From: Glandiceps talaboti
Lineage: Eukaryota; Hemichordata; Enteropneusta; Spengelidae
Direction: 5' to 3'
Length of the DNA: 44,000 bases
Assembly (NCBI RefSeq): GCF_964340395.1
Contig: NC_135550.1
Span: 27,215,176 to 27,259,175, forward strand
Under the pieces are notes generated by a model. The model did no database searches. It saw nothing but the letters and a program-made list of their open reading frames with translations, and was not told the DNA's origin. The position numbers were made by a program, and so were the translations under genes. Positions 33,741 to 44,000 of the stretch are shown here, piece by piece; position 1 is the stretch's first letter, and each line of letters starts with the position of its first letter.

Positions 33741-34530
33741 GTAAGTCAGTGTCATTTGTCTATATCCCATATGAAGTAAATATATATATATATTTATATA
33801 ATTATTTTTATTCAATTGTGTATCTGAAAAATTCAACTAAAAATGCTATTGAACAGAGACTTGTAATAATAACACGATTGGAACTATTTTGGGATAATTG
33901 GATAATGGTGAATTCGGAACAATTGCATCAGAAAACTGAATATGTACAGATAATTCTGGGTAAAAATAAGGTTTTCCCCTTGTTTTCTGTAAAACTGCAT
34001 CTTATTATTTGTAAATTGGCCTAGCTTATGGGTAATTTATAAGATTGCACATATTATGGCTGGGGAATATTTCAAATTTTGCTTGCTTTCTTCAATTTTA
34101 CCAAAAATCCTAATTATTGAACTGCTTAACATTTTCAAACTTTGACAAATTCCTCACTGAGGGCTAGTAGCAAATGCAACACAATGGTGTTTTCAAGCAA
34201 CATTGCAATTTGCCTGATAATAGCATGATACAAAGTTGAAATACATAGCAACAGCAGATAATTTTCCTCAGTCATATTTAGAAAATAAGGCTTAAACACT
34301 GGATTTGACCGGTGAAACCAAATAGAGCCTCAACAACTTGATAAATATCAATGCATTATATACAACTGACATTTTGAGACTGACAAATCCATTCAAATGT
34401 ATGCTAATGCACAAATATTACATTAGATATTTGCAATTTACATTTAACACACAACTTTTGCAAAGTTTATGATGAAAAAATCCCTGTAAATTTCAGTTCT
34501 CATAAAACTGCAGCTATAACACGAAACATC
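33741..34530. other. Gene D intron 2 or flank, no exon seen
   Basis: AT-rich sequence with a short TA run near 33779. No cadherin motif in any frame. Confidence 0.5.
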
Positions 34531-35027
34531 AGGGTCGTCACAGTGATGACCCTGTCATGTATTCAGAGGATCTTCACAGTGTTGGTCCTGTCAAGTATTC
34601 ACAGGGTCATCACAGTGGTGACCCTGTCATGTATTCACAGGGTCTTCACAATGTTGGCCCTGTCGAGTATTCACAGGGTCATCACATTGATGACCCTGTC
34701 ATGTATTCACAGGGTCTTCACAATGTTGGCCCTGTCGAGTATTCACAGGGTCATCACAGTGGTGACCCTGTCATGTATTCACAGGGTCTTCACAATGTTG
34801 GCCCTGTCGAGTATTCACAGGGTCATCACAGTGGTGACCCTGTCATGTATTCACAGGGTCTTCACAATGTTGGCCCTGTCGAGTATTCAAAGGGTCATCA
34901 CAGTGGTGACCCTGTCATGTATTCACAGGGTTTTCACAATGTTGGCCCTGTCGAGTATTCACAGGGTCTTCACAGTGATGACCCTGTCATATATTCACAG
35001 GGTGTTCACAGTGTTGGCCCTTCACAG
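34531..35027 (+). repeat. Minisatellite: 36-bp subunits in a 72-bp higher-order repeat
   Basis: About 14 subunits of 36 bp alternate between type a (GGGTCATCACAGTGGTGACC...) and type b (GGGTCTTCACAATGTTGGCC...), giving about 7 dimers; the edges are more diverged than the centre. Type a contains a near-perfect 21-base palindrome. Because 36 is a multiple of three, two forward frames stay open throughout (12-residue repeats with YSQG); no evidence of coding. Confidence 0.93.
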
Positions 35028-35227
35028 TTTCCAGCCCATTCCATACTCAGAAAAGAATAAAACGTAGACTTATTATTTTATCAATTTGTCCTTAAAAATC
35101 AGAATTTATTACAGTTGTTGCAATATAATTCACACTCACATCATAAAATGGAAAATAGTTTCATGGTTTACTGTTATTCAAATATACATTTAAAATCAGT
35201 GAATACTTCATCTAGTTTGATATTTCA

Positions 35228-35228
<1 letters not shown>

Positions 35229-35274
<46 letters not shown>

Positions 35275-35307
35275 GGATGATGATGATGATAATAATAATA
35301 ATAATAC
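35229..35307. repeat. ATG then ATA trinucleotide microsatellite
   Basis: GAT/ATG run passing into AATAAT. It explains the poly-Met and poly-Ser frames. Confidence 0.93.
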
Positions 35308-36831
35308 AAATTTATAATGCGCCTTTCCTCCTGAGAGCTCAAGGCACACAAAATTCTTGCCCAAGGACTTTAACCATTCAGAAAAATATGGCAGCAATGG
35401 GGCTCAAAGCCGGCCATGCTAACCATTCGCCTATCAAGAATCATGACAATATTAGAATCATTACCAAATTTCATCTCAGGACTTAGTTTTAGAGGTATAG
35501 TTCAATACTAAAATCACTTGCATCATCCATATGAGAAGAACAGACATGCATTTTACCTTGAACCAACCTATATGAATATGCCAGTTAGTGTTAGAACTTA
35601 GAGAATGTTTCCAAGCAAACTGAAGAAGACATTAATTTTAAGTGCCACTGACATACATGTACATTGGTTACATTATGTGAGGTACCCCATATAATTTAAA
35701 AAATTTAATGAGATCAATGAAACAATAAAATTTCTAGACAATTGTAGGTCCCTAATATTTGAGAAACAACTGACCCAAAATATGACATTTTTAACCCTAT
35801 TTGCATATCACTTATGGGATCATCAAGTAATTAATATCTCTTGAAAAGTATGTCCTCAGAAACATCCCTGTGGAATTTCAGCCAAATAAGCCAAACAATT
35901 TTGAGATTTTGACCAAAAAGAGTTACTTTTACTTGTCATCACCGATAGGATCACTGTGTCACAGACGATCATTGTGTATACAACCCTATAAACATTTTCA
36001 TCAAATTTCAGGCAATTCCACCCAGCGGTTTTTGAGTTCAAGTTGTTGCCTTTTTGAAAGCCTGCAGTGTGATAATTTGAATTGAAACACTTTCCCAGCT
36101 ATATACCCGAAGTCAAACAGTATTAGTGAACACTGACAATAACTTTATAGTTTCTATCTTGAAACAAAAGAGGGGGATGTAGTAAGGTCACACTAACATG
36201 TAGGTTACACGTATTAAATATCCTGTATGGTCATGTTCAATACTAAGTGTTTCCACGATACAATGGCATCCTACCATAGTAAATAAGTGTAGTATCATCA
36301 CATCAGTCTATCTTGAGTCATCCTTGTATATCGAGGCCTACTTTTGATAACACATCATAATTGTACACTTTCATTTGATATCAACCTGAGATAATCAAGT
36401 CTTCAGCAGTCACGAAAAGTTTCACAAATAGTTGCAGCAGTAGTTTCCACTTTTCCCTTGCATTGTCCACACAATGTGTCTTGTACAAAAATAAGAAGAA
36501 GAACACTCCTTCTGGAACATTTTCCTTTATCAAGATTAGTCATTGATCTTCACTGTTCGTTCTTGCAAATAGTTTGTAGCATATCATTCCTAAAGTCTTT
36601 TTATCTTCATCAGTCAGTATGCAATGTCGCTTCTCCTCGAGAACTAATAATACATGTATACAATTACCTGTAAGAAACAAAAAGATGAAATAAACATGGT
36701 GCTCATATTTATTTTTGACTTCTCAGAGAAGAAAGTCAACATAGTAATAAACAAAGATTTAAGCTGTTAGGAGCCATGCGTCACACTGTTGAATTGAGGT
36801 TAGGGGTTAGGATTATCTCTGGTGCTAGCTG
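35308..36831. other. Repeat-derived intergenic sequence
   Basis: It begins with a fragment ATAATGCGCCTTTCCTCCTG...GCTCAAGGCAC, similar to 37645-37675. At about 35797-35930 it carries a copy of the dispersed family also seen at 37789 and 37926 (TTTGCATATCA...GATCATCA...TTTTGACCAAAAA). No gene supported. Confidence 0.45.
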
Positions 36832-37203
36832 ATTGTAGCGTTTGCTGTGATTTTGAGAGCTTTTTCTTCTATTTTTGTGCTTTTTTTCATACTGTTGTTT
36901 AACAGGAAGCAAACATTACAAAGTTTGAAAGTTAACCCAAATAGATGAGACCATGCTGAAAACATTGCTACAGTTGCTGTTTTTGAAGGAAATGTAGGTA
37001 CCTCTGAAGACTGTTTGGGTCTTGAAGTCTCAATAATTAATGTTGGAGTTAGGAAATGTCCCAAAATTTCGCAGTCAAGGCGTAATTTACCAGACAAATA
37101 CACCCAACTTGGGAATTGTAGCATTTGCTTCCAGTTAAATGTCGGAATGAAGAAAGTACAAAAACAGAAAAAAAGTCCTAAAAATCACGTCGAACACTAC
37201 AAT
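36832..37203. repeat. Foldback element of about 370 bp with arms of about 110 bases
   Basis: The left arm (from ATTGTAGCGTTTGCTGTGAT at 36832) and right arm (ending at 37203) are diverged reverse complements sharing ATTGTAG, GTGATTTT, TTTAAC, and GGAAGCAAA. The arms differ at roughly one base in five. The overlapping frames on the two strands encode similar peptides because of this symmetry. Confidence 0.65.
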
Positions 37204-37373
37204 TAGTGCAGTTACTCTGCCTCAAATAACCGCGTTACTTTATCTGATGCAGAGTAACATCGCAACTTCATATATAAGTGGCCCCTAATTAGGATTAAAA
37301 GATTTTCGCTATGGCAAATAGGTAACATCATCACATCAAGGAAATGCATTCAGATGCAACACCTCTATAGGTG

Positions 37374-37605
37374 TATGCAAACTTTTAATGTTTTTTTTTA
37401 TGTATACTCAGCCATATTAATGTTTACTGACTTGCCTACCAGATGATGTTATTTAAATAGCAAAACTATACTAGCATCTGTTTGTTGTTAAGGGTGTGAT
37501 CATTGTTGTTAGGAATATTTGCATACATTTTTTTAATGTTTACTCACTTGTCTACCACACATTGTATTGGTTGTTACTAAGGGCATGGTCATGGTTGCTA
37601 GGGCC
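37374..37605. repeat. Two diverged direct repeats
   Basis: Copies at 37374-37514 and 37521-37605 share TTTAATGTTTACTCACTTG-like text, a following CTACCA, and GTTGTTAAGGGTGTGATC... against GTTGTTACTAAGGGCATGGTC. Confidence 0.5.
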
Positions 37606-37784
37606 AATTGTGTCAACATAATAATAATGTTGGGTTCTTACATTGCGCTTGCCGTGCTCAAAGCACTTTACAATTATTACCCCTGGCTCGGGTAACACTT
37701 CAAGAAATATCTCACCATATTTCAGTCTCATAGACCAAATTCTTTCTGAGATATAAGTTTTTGACTAAAATTCACATTTTATAC

Positions 37785-38160
37785 ATAATTTGCACATCGC
37801 TGGTGAGATCATTATACGTTTAGCACTTCTCCATCTATACATCCCAATTGCACCCCCTTTACATTTCAGAAAAATCTGCGAAGTGATTTTTGGAATTAAG
37901 CCACATTTCAGCCCTAATTAGTAATTTGCATATTAATGATTGAATCATCATGTTATGAACACATCTTAATCTACACACCACTAAGAAAGTCCCTACTAAA
38001 TGTCAGACCAATCTACTCAGTATTTTTTTATTTTATGCTTTTTGACCAAAAATGACTTTTTTTTGCCAAAATCACACCTGTGGTGTGATTATTTTGCTTT
38101 GAACAATTTCCCAATACCCACCAAAGTAATGTCCAACCAAATACTAGGGCAATCACCCAC
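37785..38160. repeat. Two more copies of the 35.8-kb dispersed repeat family
   Basis: Copies begin at about 37789 (TTTGCACATCGCTGGTGAGA) and 37926 (TTTGCATATTAATGATTGAA), each followed by GATCATTAT/AATCATCAT and a TTTCAG or TGTCAG block. The second ends TTTTTGACCAAAAATGAC like the 35.8-kb copy. A perfect 9-base-arm hairpin (AATCACACC/GGTGTGATT) lies at 38070-38090. Confidence 0.5.
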
Positions 38161-38254
38161 ACACGGACACCTATAACACTAATGAACCTAGACTGTCGAC
38201 AGTCGTTTGTGGTATGTTATATCTAAAACTAAAGTTGACCCATAGCTCTGATCC

Positions 38255-38332
38255 GGAGCAATACTATAACCATGTACTCAGATAGCAACAACGATTGCCA
38301 GAGGCTCATGTATGCAGTTATAGTATTGCTCC
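38255..38332. repeat. Small foldback with perfect 16-base arms
   Basis: GGAGCAATACTATAAC (38255-38270) and its exact reverse complement (38317-38332) enclose a 46-base loop. Confidence 0.7.
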
Positions 38333-40214
38333 TGATAAAACGTAGCAAAAAAGGCATGAAATACAGTCCTATACTGAACCTTTTAAGTTCAGTTAATCTA
38401 AAAATGAAAAGGTTATATCACAAGCAATACCATACTTTTTATAATTACTTTAGTATGTGTTAATTAGGGATTTCAGGTGAAAATTAACCATACCTTGTAC
38501 AACATTAAAAATGGGCTCATTTGATAGATCTCTTCAAAACAAGAAAAATGCATTTTATTTGATTCAATCTTTCATTCAAAAGTTACAGATTTTTATATGA
38601 TTAAATTTTATGATTTAATTTGGAAATGTCTTGGTCAGGGTAATCACAGTTGAATAGGAAAGACAATGGCACCAAATATGATGGAATTTGGACAAAGAAA
38701 ACTGTAAATAACTCTAGCATTTCTTGACCAATTTGCACCAAATTTTCAGCAAATGCAGCATAGAAGACGACCTTTTGCATGACACCATACTTTTGTTCAT
38801 ACACTGACTAGTTGCCAAGGAAATGCAGTATTTTTATTTTAAAATATGAAAAATTAATGAACAGCAAAATAATTTCCAGGTATATGGAAAGTAATTGATG
38901 CTGAAAATGTTTCCCTATCATGATGTGACTGGAATGTTCATTCCTTCAAAATTTATCCACCCTAAAACGCACAAAATGTACTGTGACCATTGAAACCAAA
39001 CTATGAATACATTTCCCTTGTTACCGATGGCAGCAAGTTTTTGTTGTGAAATAGTACAGTTAATGCTGATACATCAAATATCAGATCTTAAAATACTATG
39101 GTATTGGTATTCAGTTGTTTTTAATTTTGTTGTCATCAAATTAATTTCAGCAAGGAGATATATTGGGATGACATTAGTCAAATAGAGTTTGTTTATGTTC
39201 TGATGAAAATGATACAAAAATAATATTTGAGATTTAACACCTGAACCAAATTTTAGTGAACCCCTTTGCCTCAGTATGTTAATAAGTACAGCCTAACAGT
39301 ATATTTTGTATCTCACACACTCCTTACATTCGTATTCATACAATGTACATGTGTATCGCAATACAATAGGAACACATTAACACATTTATTACAATTTACA
39401 TAACATGCATAATTAACAAATGACCCCTTCAATGAACAATAGCTTGCATCTGACATGGTACACAGGACTTTTGTGAAATTGTTAAATTTTGATCGATTCA
39501 AATTGTGCAAACGACATCTTCTGGAAATAAAACACACATATAACCATCAATGGGGTAGCTTACCTTGCATTTCGTCAGACAATTGTCCATGAGCGACGAT
39601 TGGTGAGTGTTCATCATTGACCATGCCATGTTGACTGTTTGTCGACCTCCGTTAAACTCTATCCATAGTTATGAATCGCTCTCTCTTCTTCATAAGGCTT
39701 ATGAGAATACTGGTATACCACCAGTGTATTTCACAAACCACGATCACAGCATTGAAGACATGTAAATGTATTAAGTCTCGCGATTGTCAGAACATAAAAA
39801 AACCCCATAAACTCTTTGTACCCATGGCCGTATGTGTTGGAAAAGGTCAGTGGCATAATCCCTGCGTGACCTAATGGTAAAGTCCATTTCTGTTAGGTAC
39901 GCGAACAACAAGGGTGAATGACTCGTCTACTGCAATGATTGCCCAAAGACATATCGCTAAAAACTGCTTTCGCGAAAGAATCCTACTTTTGAATAATTCC
40001 AATAAAAGTGTATGAAATACGTTTTAATATACACGCGAGAAGAATTTGTGTGTGTGTGTAGCGATATATTTTTCAGTTAAATGACCTGTTCATAACATGG
40101 ACTAGTCCTGATTACCCAGACTCCTTTCGTGCCCAGCTGGTCTTTGAGTGAAGATTACATCGAGGACATAAACAGTCTGATAACATACGTGACCCAGGTT
40201 TTGGAAACGACGCG
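38333..40214. other. No supported feature
   Basis: AT-rich sequence. No cadherin-type exon, long frame or clear repeat was recognised. Confidence 0.4.
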
Positions 40215-40273
40215 ATGATCGATGACTGTGTTTTAGGGATTTCTAAAAAGAAGTCGTCCATGAGAAATACACG
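40215..40273 (+). CDS. Candidate first coding exon of an unknown gene
   Basis: ATG followed by 19 open codons (MIDDCVLGISKKKSSMRNT) ending in CG before a consensus gtaagt, phase 2. No matching next exon was identified. It may be chance. Confidence 0.18.
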
Positions 40274-40907
40274 GTAAGTAGCCTGCTAAACAGCCTATTT
40301 GTATGATTGTTAGTGGAGTTTGTGGATAGATATCATATCATCGAAGGTGTCTATGTTTTATGCAAATTAGAATGTGATCATGACCCGTCTATTGTTTGTA
40401 TTTACATGTAGATATGGTGTGTGCTGGTATAATCCATATGTGATGTGTGAGAGAACAATGGCAACAAGTTGCATTATTAATATAGAAACTGATACTAATT
40501 ATAAGGATACACTGAGGTTAAAAACCACACAACAGCCCTGGGGGTAATATATGTATACTAGTGCCCACATATCAGGTCTATGTATATGTGTGTATGGATG
40601 GTGGATGTCAGCTTTGTTTCATTAAAAGACTTTTTCTGTAAAAGGATATTGTTACCTTGGTCAAAATCTCATCAGACATTCTTAAAACCTACGACCATAG
40701 GTAATCTCAAACTGCTTATTATAGCTTGTCCCCCATCCATATATGAAAATGTCCATATACACTGTTGTAAATCCGAAGTGTTTAAATTTTCAGTGTTTTT
40801 TGACTCCAGGTCTGAACTGTTACATGTAATATACTAGTAATTATATGCCATCTGCCTTTGGTTGACCCTCTGTACTTATCGGCTTTTACTTTAGTGTGTT
40901 AAACTTA

Positions 40908-41010
40908 TGTTAGCTGCTTTCACAAAAACTTGTTAGGGGGGGAGGGGGGACTTGAAAATATATGGGTTGTGTGGGGGGGGGGGGGGTACCTGAAAAAATT
41001 GACATGACTT
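40908..41010 (+). repeat. G-run repeat with GGTACTTGAAAA-type units (copy 1)
   Basis: GCTTTCACAAAAACTTGTTA leads into G-runs followed by ACTTGAAAATAT and TACCTGAAAA. Related to 43117-43310. Confidence 0.55.
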
Positions 41011-41059
41011 TTCAAACATGGGAAAATAAGCTTTTAAAATGTTGGTTTTCCTTTTTCAA

Positions 41060-41063
41060 TAAT

Positions 41064-41095
<32 letters not shown>

Positions 41096-41096
41096 A
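41060..41096. repeat. AAC trinucleotide microsatellite
   Basis: Run of AAC units, giving a poly-Asn frame. Confidence 0.9.
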
Positions 41097-42006
41097 ACAG
41101 CAGCTACAAACAACAGTTGCTCACAAGTTAGTAAAATGAAAAACAAAAACAGTCAAATTTTAATTTTCTTTTAAGAAACTGTTAATGTAATGATAAATTG
41201 AAATGGGCAAATTGAGTGGTACAGATTGTTTTTTGTCTGAAAATACCAGTGTCTTTCATGTCCACTACTATCTACTGAAATTTGGTTCATTTAATGTGTG
41301 AAATTACCTTTACACTGTACTGAAAATATTCTTTGTGATATGAATGTGTTTTGGTTTGTGGTTATCACAATGATATGTAACTTTTTCATGTAAATGCTTA
41401 CTTGTATTAAATGACAGACACATATGACAGACAACATTTTAATTTGCAGCTCTTGGAAGTTAAAAAAAAGTTGGAAAAGGTTCATCTCAGCCTGCCATCA
41501 AAATGTAAAAGATGCACCTGCACTAAAACATACTTGACAAGTATCAAAAACTTCTGTGCAAGATATTTTTTATCCTATAGATATGACTATAATTTTCAAT
41601 ATAAACTTTTAATAACACATTCTAAATATTTCCTAAAATTAGCACATTGGCAACGTCTGCTACATGTGAAACAGAAGACAATATCTCACAAGCTGAGTTA
41701 ACAGAGGAAAATTAAAATAAGTTTTTTGCACATACTTTTCAACTTTGCATGAATATACTATTACCTTTAAATATAAAGATAAATAAATAAACTTTGACAT
41801 AACTATCAATATAAAGTTACCCTAAAGATATATGGCAGGAATGAGGTAGTGAACCTGTATAGTAAAGCGTTAGTGTCAAGTAAAAATGTTGAGAAACTTG
41901 ACGAATTGAGCAAGAAACTGTGTCAAGAAAGAGATATTAAAGGGAGCAATCCTTCATTTAGAACAACAGAGAACACTTGCCTCTATGAGGGAAAGAAAAA
42001 GAATGA

Positions 42007-42378
42007 AAGAAAGGGAGCAATGTGCTGAACAAATTTGATGAATATGACTGGGATGCGCTTTTCAGAAACGGTGACATTTCCAAATTGAAAGTGAAAGAAC
42101 TTGATAAGTACCTTTCCAACTGTGAAATTCCAGCTGTGGCAGGAATGCACAAAATAGACAAAGTTGAGGCTGTAAGATGCCACTATTATCAATCTAAAGA
42201 AAGTGAGAGTGATTTGTCATCTGATGACAGTGACACTGACAGTGAGAATGATGATACAGCTAGTTCCAACTCTGATGAAGTTGAAGGAGAAATTGGGTGT
42301 GATGATGATGATGACAATGCCATGTTTATATACACAAGATCTGGAAGGAGAGCTACCACTTGGAAATCAAAAATTTAA
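42007..42378 (+). CDS. Unknown short protein, SAP-like N-terminus and acidic Ser/Asp region (possibly transposon-derived, 5' incomplete)
   Basis: The frame opens after TGA 42004-42006 and ends at TAA 42376-42378. There is no ATG before the helix pair YDWDALFRNG, LKVKELDKYLSNC and KIDKVEAVRCHYY, which looks like a SAP-type helix-extended-loop-helix (known as a DNA-binding fold). A Ser/Asp/Glu-rich stretch (DLSSDDSDTDSENDD) follows, then a basic end (TRSGRRATTW). A helical, charged frame just upstream (ending at TGA 42038-42040, ...MRERKRMKEREQ) is offset, suggesting a frameshift or a missed intron. Similar short proteins are, as I recall, common near transposons in invertebrate genomes; this is inference. 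Confidence 0.45.
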   Translation, partial: KKGSNVLNKFDEYDWDALFRNGDISKLKVKELDKYLSNCEIPAVAGMHKIDKVEAVRCHYYQSKESESDLSSDDSDTDSENDDTASSNSDEVEGEIGCDDDDDNAMFIYTRSGRRATTWKSKI

Positions 42379-42383
42379 ATAAA
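42378..42383 (+). terminator. AATAAA overlapping the end of the SAP-like frame
   Basis: The signal begins at the last base of the TAA stop, compatible with a very short 3' UTR. Confidence 0.35.
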
Positions 42384-42969
42384 CACATTCTGAGACTTTG
42401 TTTAAAATCCTGCATTCACCTTTGTAATCTAACGTCAAAACCAGTCCAATAATCAGGCTCTTACATGGTAAATGTATTACCAGGTTCATTAAGATATACA
42501 ATTACTATGATAATAGGGCCATCTTAATTATCATTACCACTAATATATATCACTTGATTCCTATTCTGTTAGATGAAATGTGGCTGGCATTTTTGAGTCA
42601 TACATTTATTTTCTTTTGACATTATATTGAACTAATTTACATCAAACAAGAACGGGATACATGGAAATGCATTTTATTAAGAGTTTTTTTTAGTGTTATT
42701 TAGACCAATTTAGGAAACTGAACTGGAACAACACAGTATAAAACTCTCTTTAGATAACACAATATTTGCAAATACAACTAAAATGACATTCAACTGTAAC
42801 ACTACTAGTATAATGTACTAATACAATATTGAACAGAAAACAAAGACTCAGTTGGTTTGCTGAGCATTTTACAAGAGTTCTTCAAAGTTTAATTCATTTA
42901 CAAGTATATGTTGTTTTTTGGAAAGGCAATGCACTGGTTAACATAACATTTTGTTTTAACTGGTGTTTG

Positions 42970-43003
<34 letters not shown>

Positions 43004-43116
43004 ATATACAAATTTATTATATATATAATGGACAAAGTTGGTATTAAGTGTATTATGTACAGTTTTGTACTTGGTATAGAATGTTAACGCACAGGAAGAG
43101 TATTCCAAAAAAAATA
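42384..43116. other. No gene seen; TA/CA microsatellite
   Basis: AT-rich, with a TA then CA run at about 42969-43003. Confidence 0.5.
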
Positions 43117-43310
43117 TTCGGGTGGGGGGGTACTTGAAAATTTATTCGGGTAGGGGGGTACTTGTAATATTTTGGGCTTTGGCAGGGGGGTACTTGAAAA
43201 TTTTTGGAATATGGCGGGGGGGGGGTACTTGAAAAAAAATTAGGGTTTTACAAAAATTCTCCCGAACCCCCCCCCCCCCCCAACAGGTTTTTGTGAAAGC
43301 CGCCTTAGCG
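43117..43310. repeat. G-run repeat array with GGGGTACTTGAAAA units (copy 2) and inverted end
   Basis: Four tandem units of a G-run plus TACTTG, three followed by AAAA and one by TAATA, are spaced 30-50 bases apart. They are followed by a C-run and AACAGGTTTTTGTGAAAGC, the reverse complement of the leader of copy 1 at 40913. Confidence 0.65.
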
Positions 43311-43735
43311 GTGCCATTGCCTTGGGTTTTGTGTATCATCATCTAAAAAGTACAGTGAATAAAATAGCTAACTATCTTAGTAACTAAATAACTAACTAAC
43401 TACGTGTGTATGTATATTGTATAAATGTACACTAATTTTTAGAGTGTACAGAGCCAGGTGTACATTTATTTCCAAAGGGTGTATTTCAGTCACAACTTAT
43501 TGTCAATCTTTTGTTTTCGAGCAAAATAAGGATACAAAAGTTTTCAGTGAAAAATTGTAAGTAAACAATATCGAACGATTGACAACAAATTTGGCATTGG
43601 AAATGCTGGTTATAGCTCGATCTCTAGTTGTCTGCTAGATTTGTTTACAAGGGGACGTGCAGTGATCATGTGGTACAACAAGCAAAAATACGGCTGTTGG
43701 TGAAAACTACGCCTGTGTATCTGCAGGGCTCTCGA

Positions 43736-43770
43736 CCAATCAGAATGCGAGATTGGAGATAGGTGACGTA
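43736..43770 (+). promoter_or_regulatory. CCAAT/CRE-like cluster, possible promoter of a gene to the right
   Basis: CCAATC (43736-43741) and inverted GATTGG (43751-43756) lie just before TGACGTA (43764-43770). A short ATG frame starts at 43897. Weak evidence. Confidence 0.2.
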
Positions 43771-44000
43771 TAATGCAGTATATCCAATCGATGGTGTTCC
43801 AAAACACTCAATACATTCTAGCAGCAGATCTGTCTTACCATTTGTTATAACACAGTACGATTCAGTCAAACAAAGATTCCTAGACTAGTGTTGTTATGAA
43901 CATGGACAGTGGAACACATTTCATTCATGAGCTGGCCAAGTATCTTTGAAGTAGATAGTGAAGGCAATTATACCACAATGTTTGTTGAATTCAATCTGCA

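Noticed and set aside
34543-35067. Two long overlapping open frames of 12-residue repeats
   Set aside because: They arise because the minisatellite unit (36 bp) is a multiple of three and lacks stops in two frames; no start context, splice support or flanking coding sequence.
35115-35486. Poly-Met and poly-Ser frames
   Set aside because: Caused by the ATG trinucleotide run.
39845-39925. tRNA-like segment (GACCTAATGGTAAAG)
   Set aside because: No convincing B box, acceptor stem pairing or 3' end; could not be folded as a tRNA by eye.
41411-41701. 96-codon frame upstream of the SAP-like frame
   Set aside because: No recognisable motif; Lys-, Tyr- and Leu-rich as expected of AT-rich DNA; no matching splice partner found.
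1-44000. CRISPR arrays, bacterial operons, rRNA genes
   Set aside because: None seen. The spaced repeats are micro- or minisatellites without unique spacers, and the gene structure is clearly eukaryotic.

Overview
The window looks like nuclear DNA of an invertebrate animal, most likely marine. It is AT-rich, has GT-AG introns with mainly phase-1 junctions, and carries many CA, GT, TATG and AAT microsatellites, SINE-like and foldback repeats, and a LINE ORF1 fragment with a 2A-like motif. The exact phylum cannot be fixed from sequence alone.

The core of the window (1-33740) is a tandem, same-strand array of paralogous cadherin-related membrane protein genes, named A to D here. Gene A enters from the left edge and shows only its 3' half: late EC7, EC8, a membrane-adjacent domain, the membrane segment and the tail. 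Gene B (10559-17698, 11 exons, 1082 aa) and gene C (19969-30734, 12 exons, 1178 aa) are complete; both assemble from clean splice sites with every reading frame preserved. C has a signal peptide and eight extracellular cadherin (EC) repeats. B lacks the first EC. Both then have a probable ferredoxin-like membrane-adjacent domain, one membrane span, a cysteine-rich juxtamembrane stretch and a short basic tail with no recognisable catenin-binding site. Gene D shows only its signal-peptide exon and EC1 exon before 10 kb with no further exon.

Between A and B (6518 to about 10900) the promoter plus signal-peptide exon is duplicated. The upstream copy (8532-8607) keeps an open signal peptide in the right phase to splice to gene B, so it may be an alternative first exon or a decaying one. 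An approximately 310-bp tract around exon 10 is almost identical between A and B, including intron sequence, which suggests gene conversion.

From 33741 to 44000 the window is mostly repeats: a SINE-like tail just upstream in D, a 36-bp/72-bp minisatellite, foldback elements, diverged dispersed repeats and G-run repeats. There is one short acidic, SAP-like reading frame (about 42007-42378), which may be transposon-derived. The proteins probably act together as a family of related adhesion receptors sharing membrane-proximal domains but differing in N-terminal repeats and tails.
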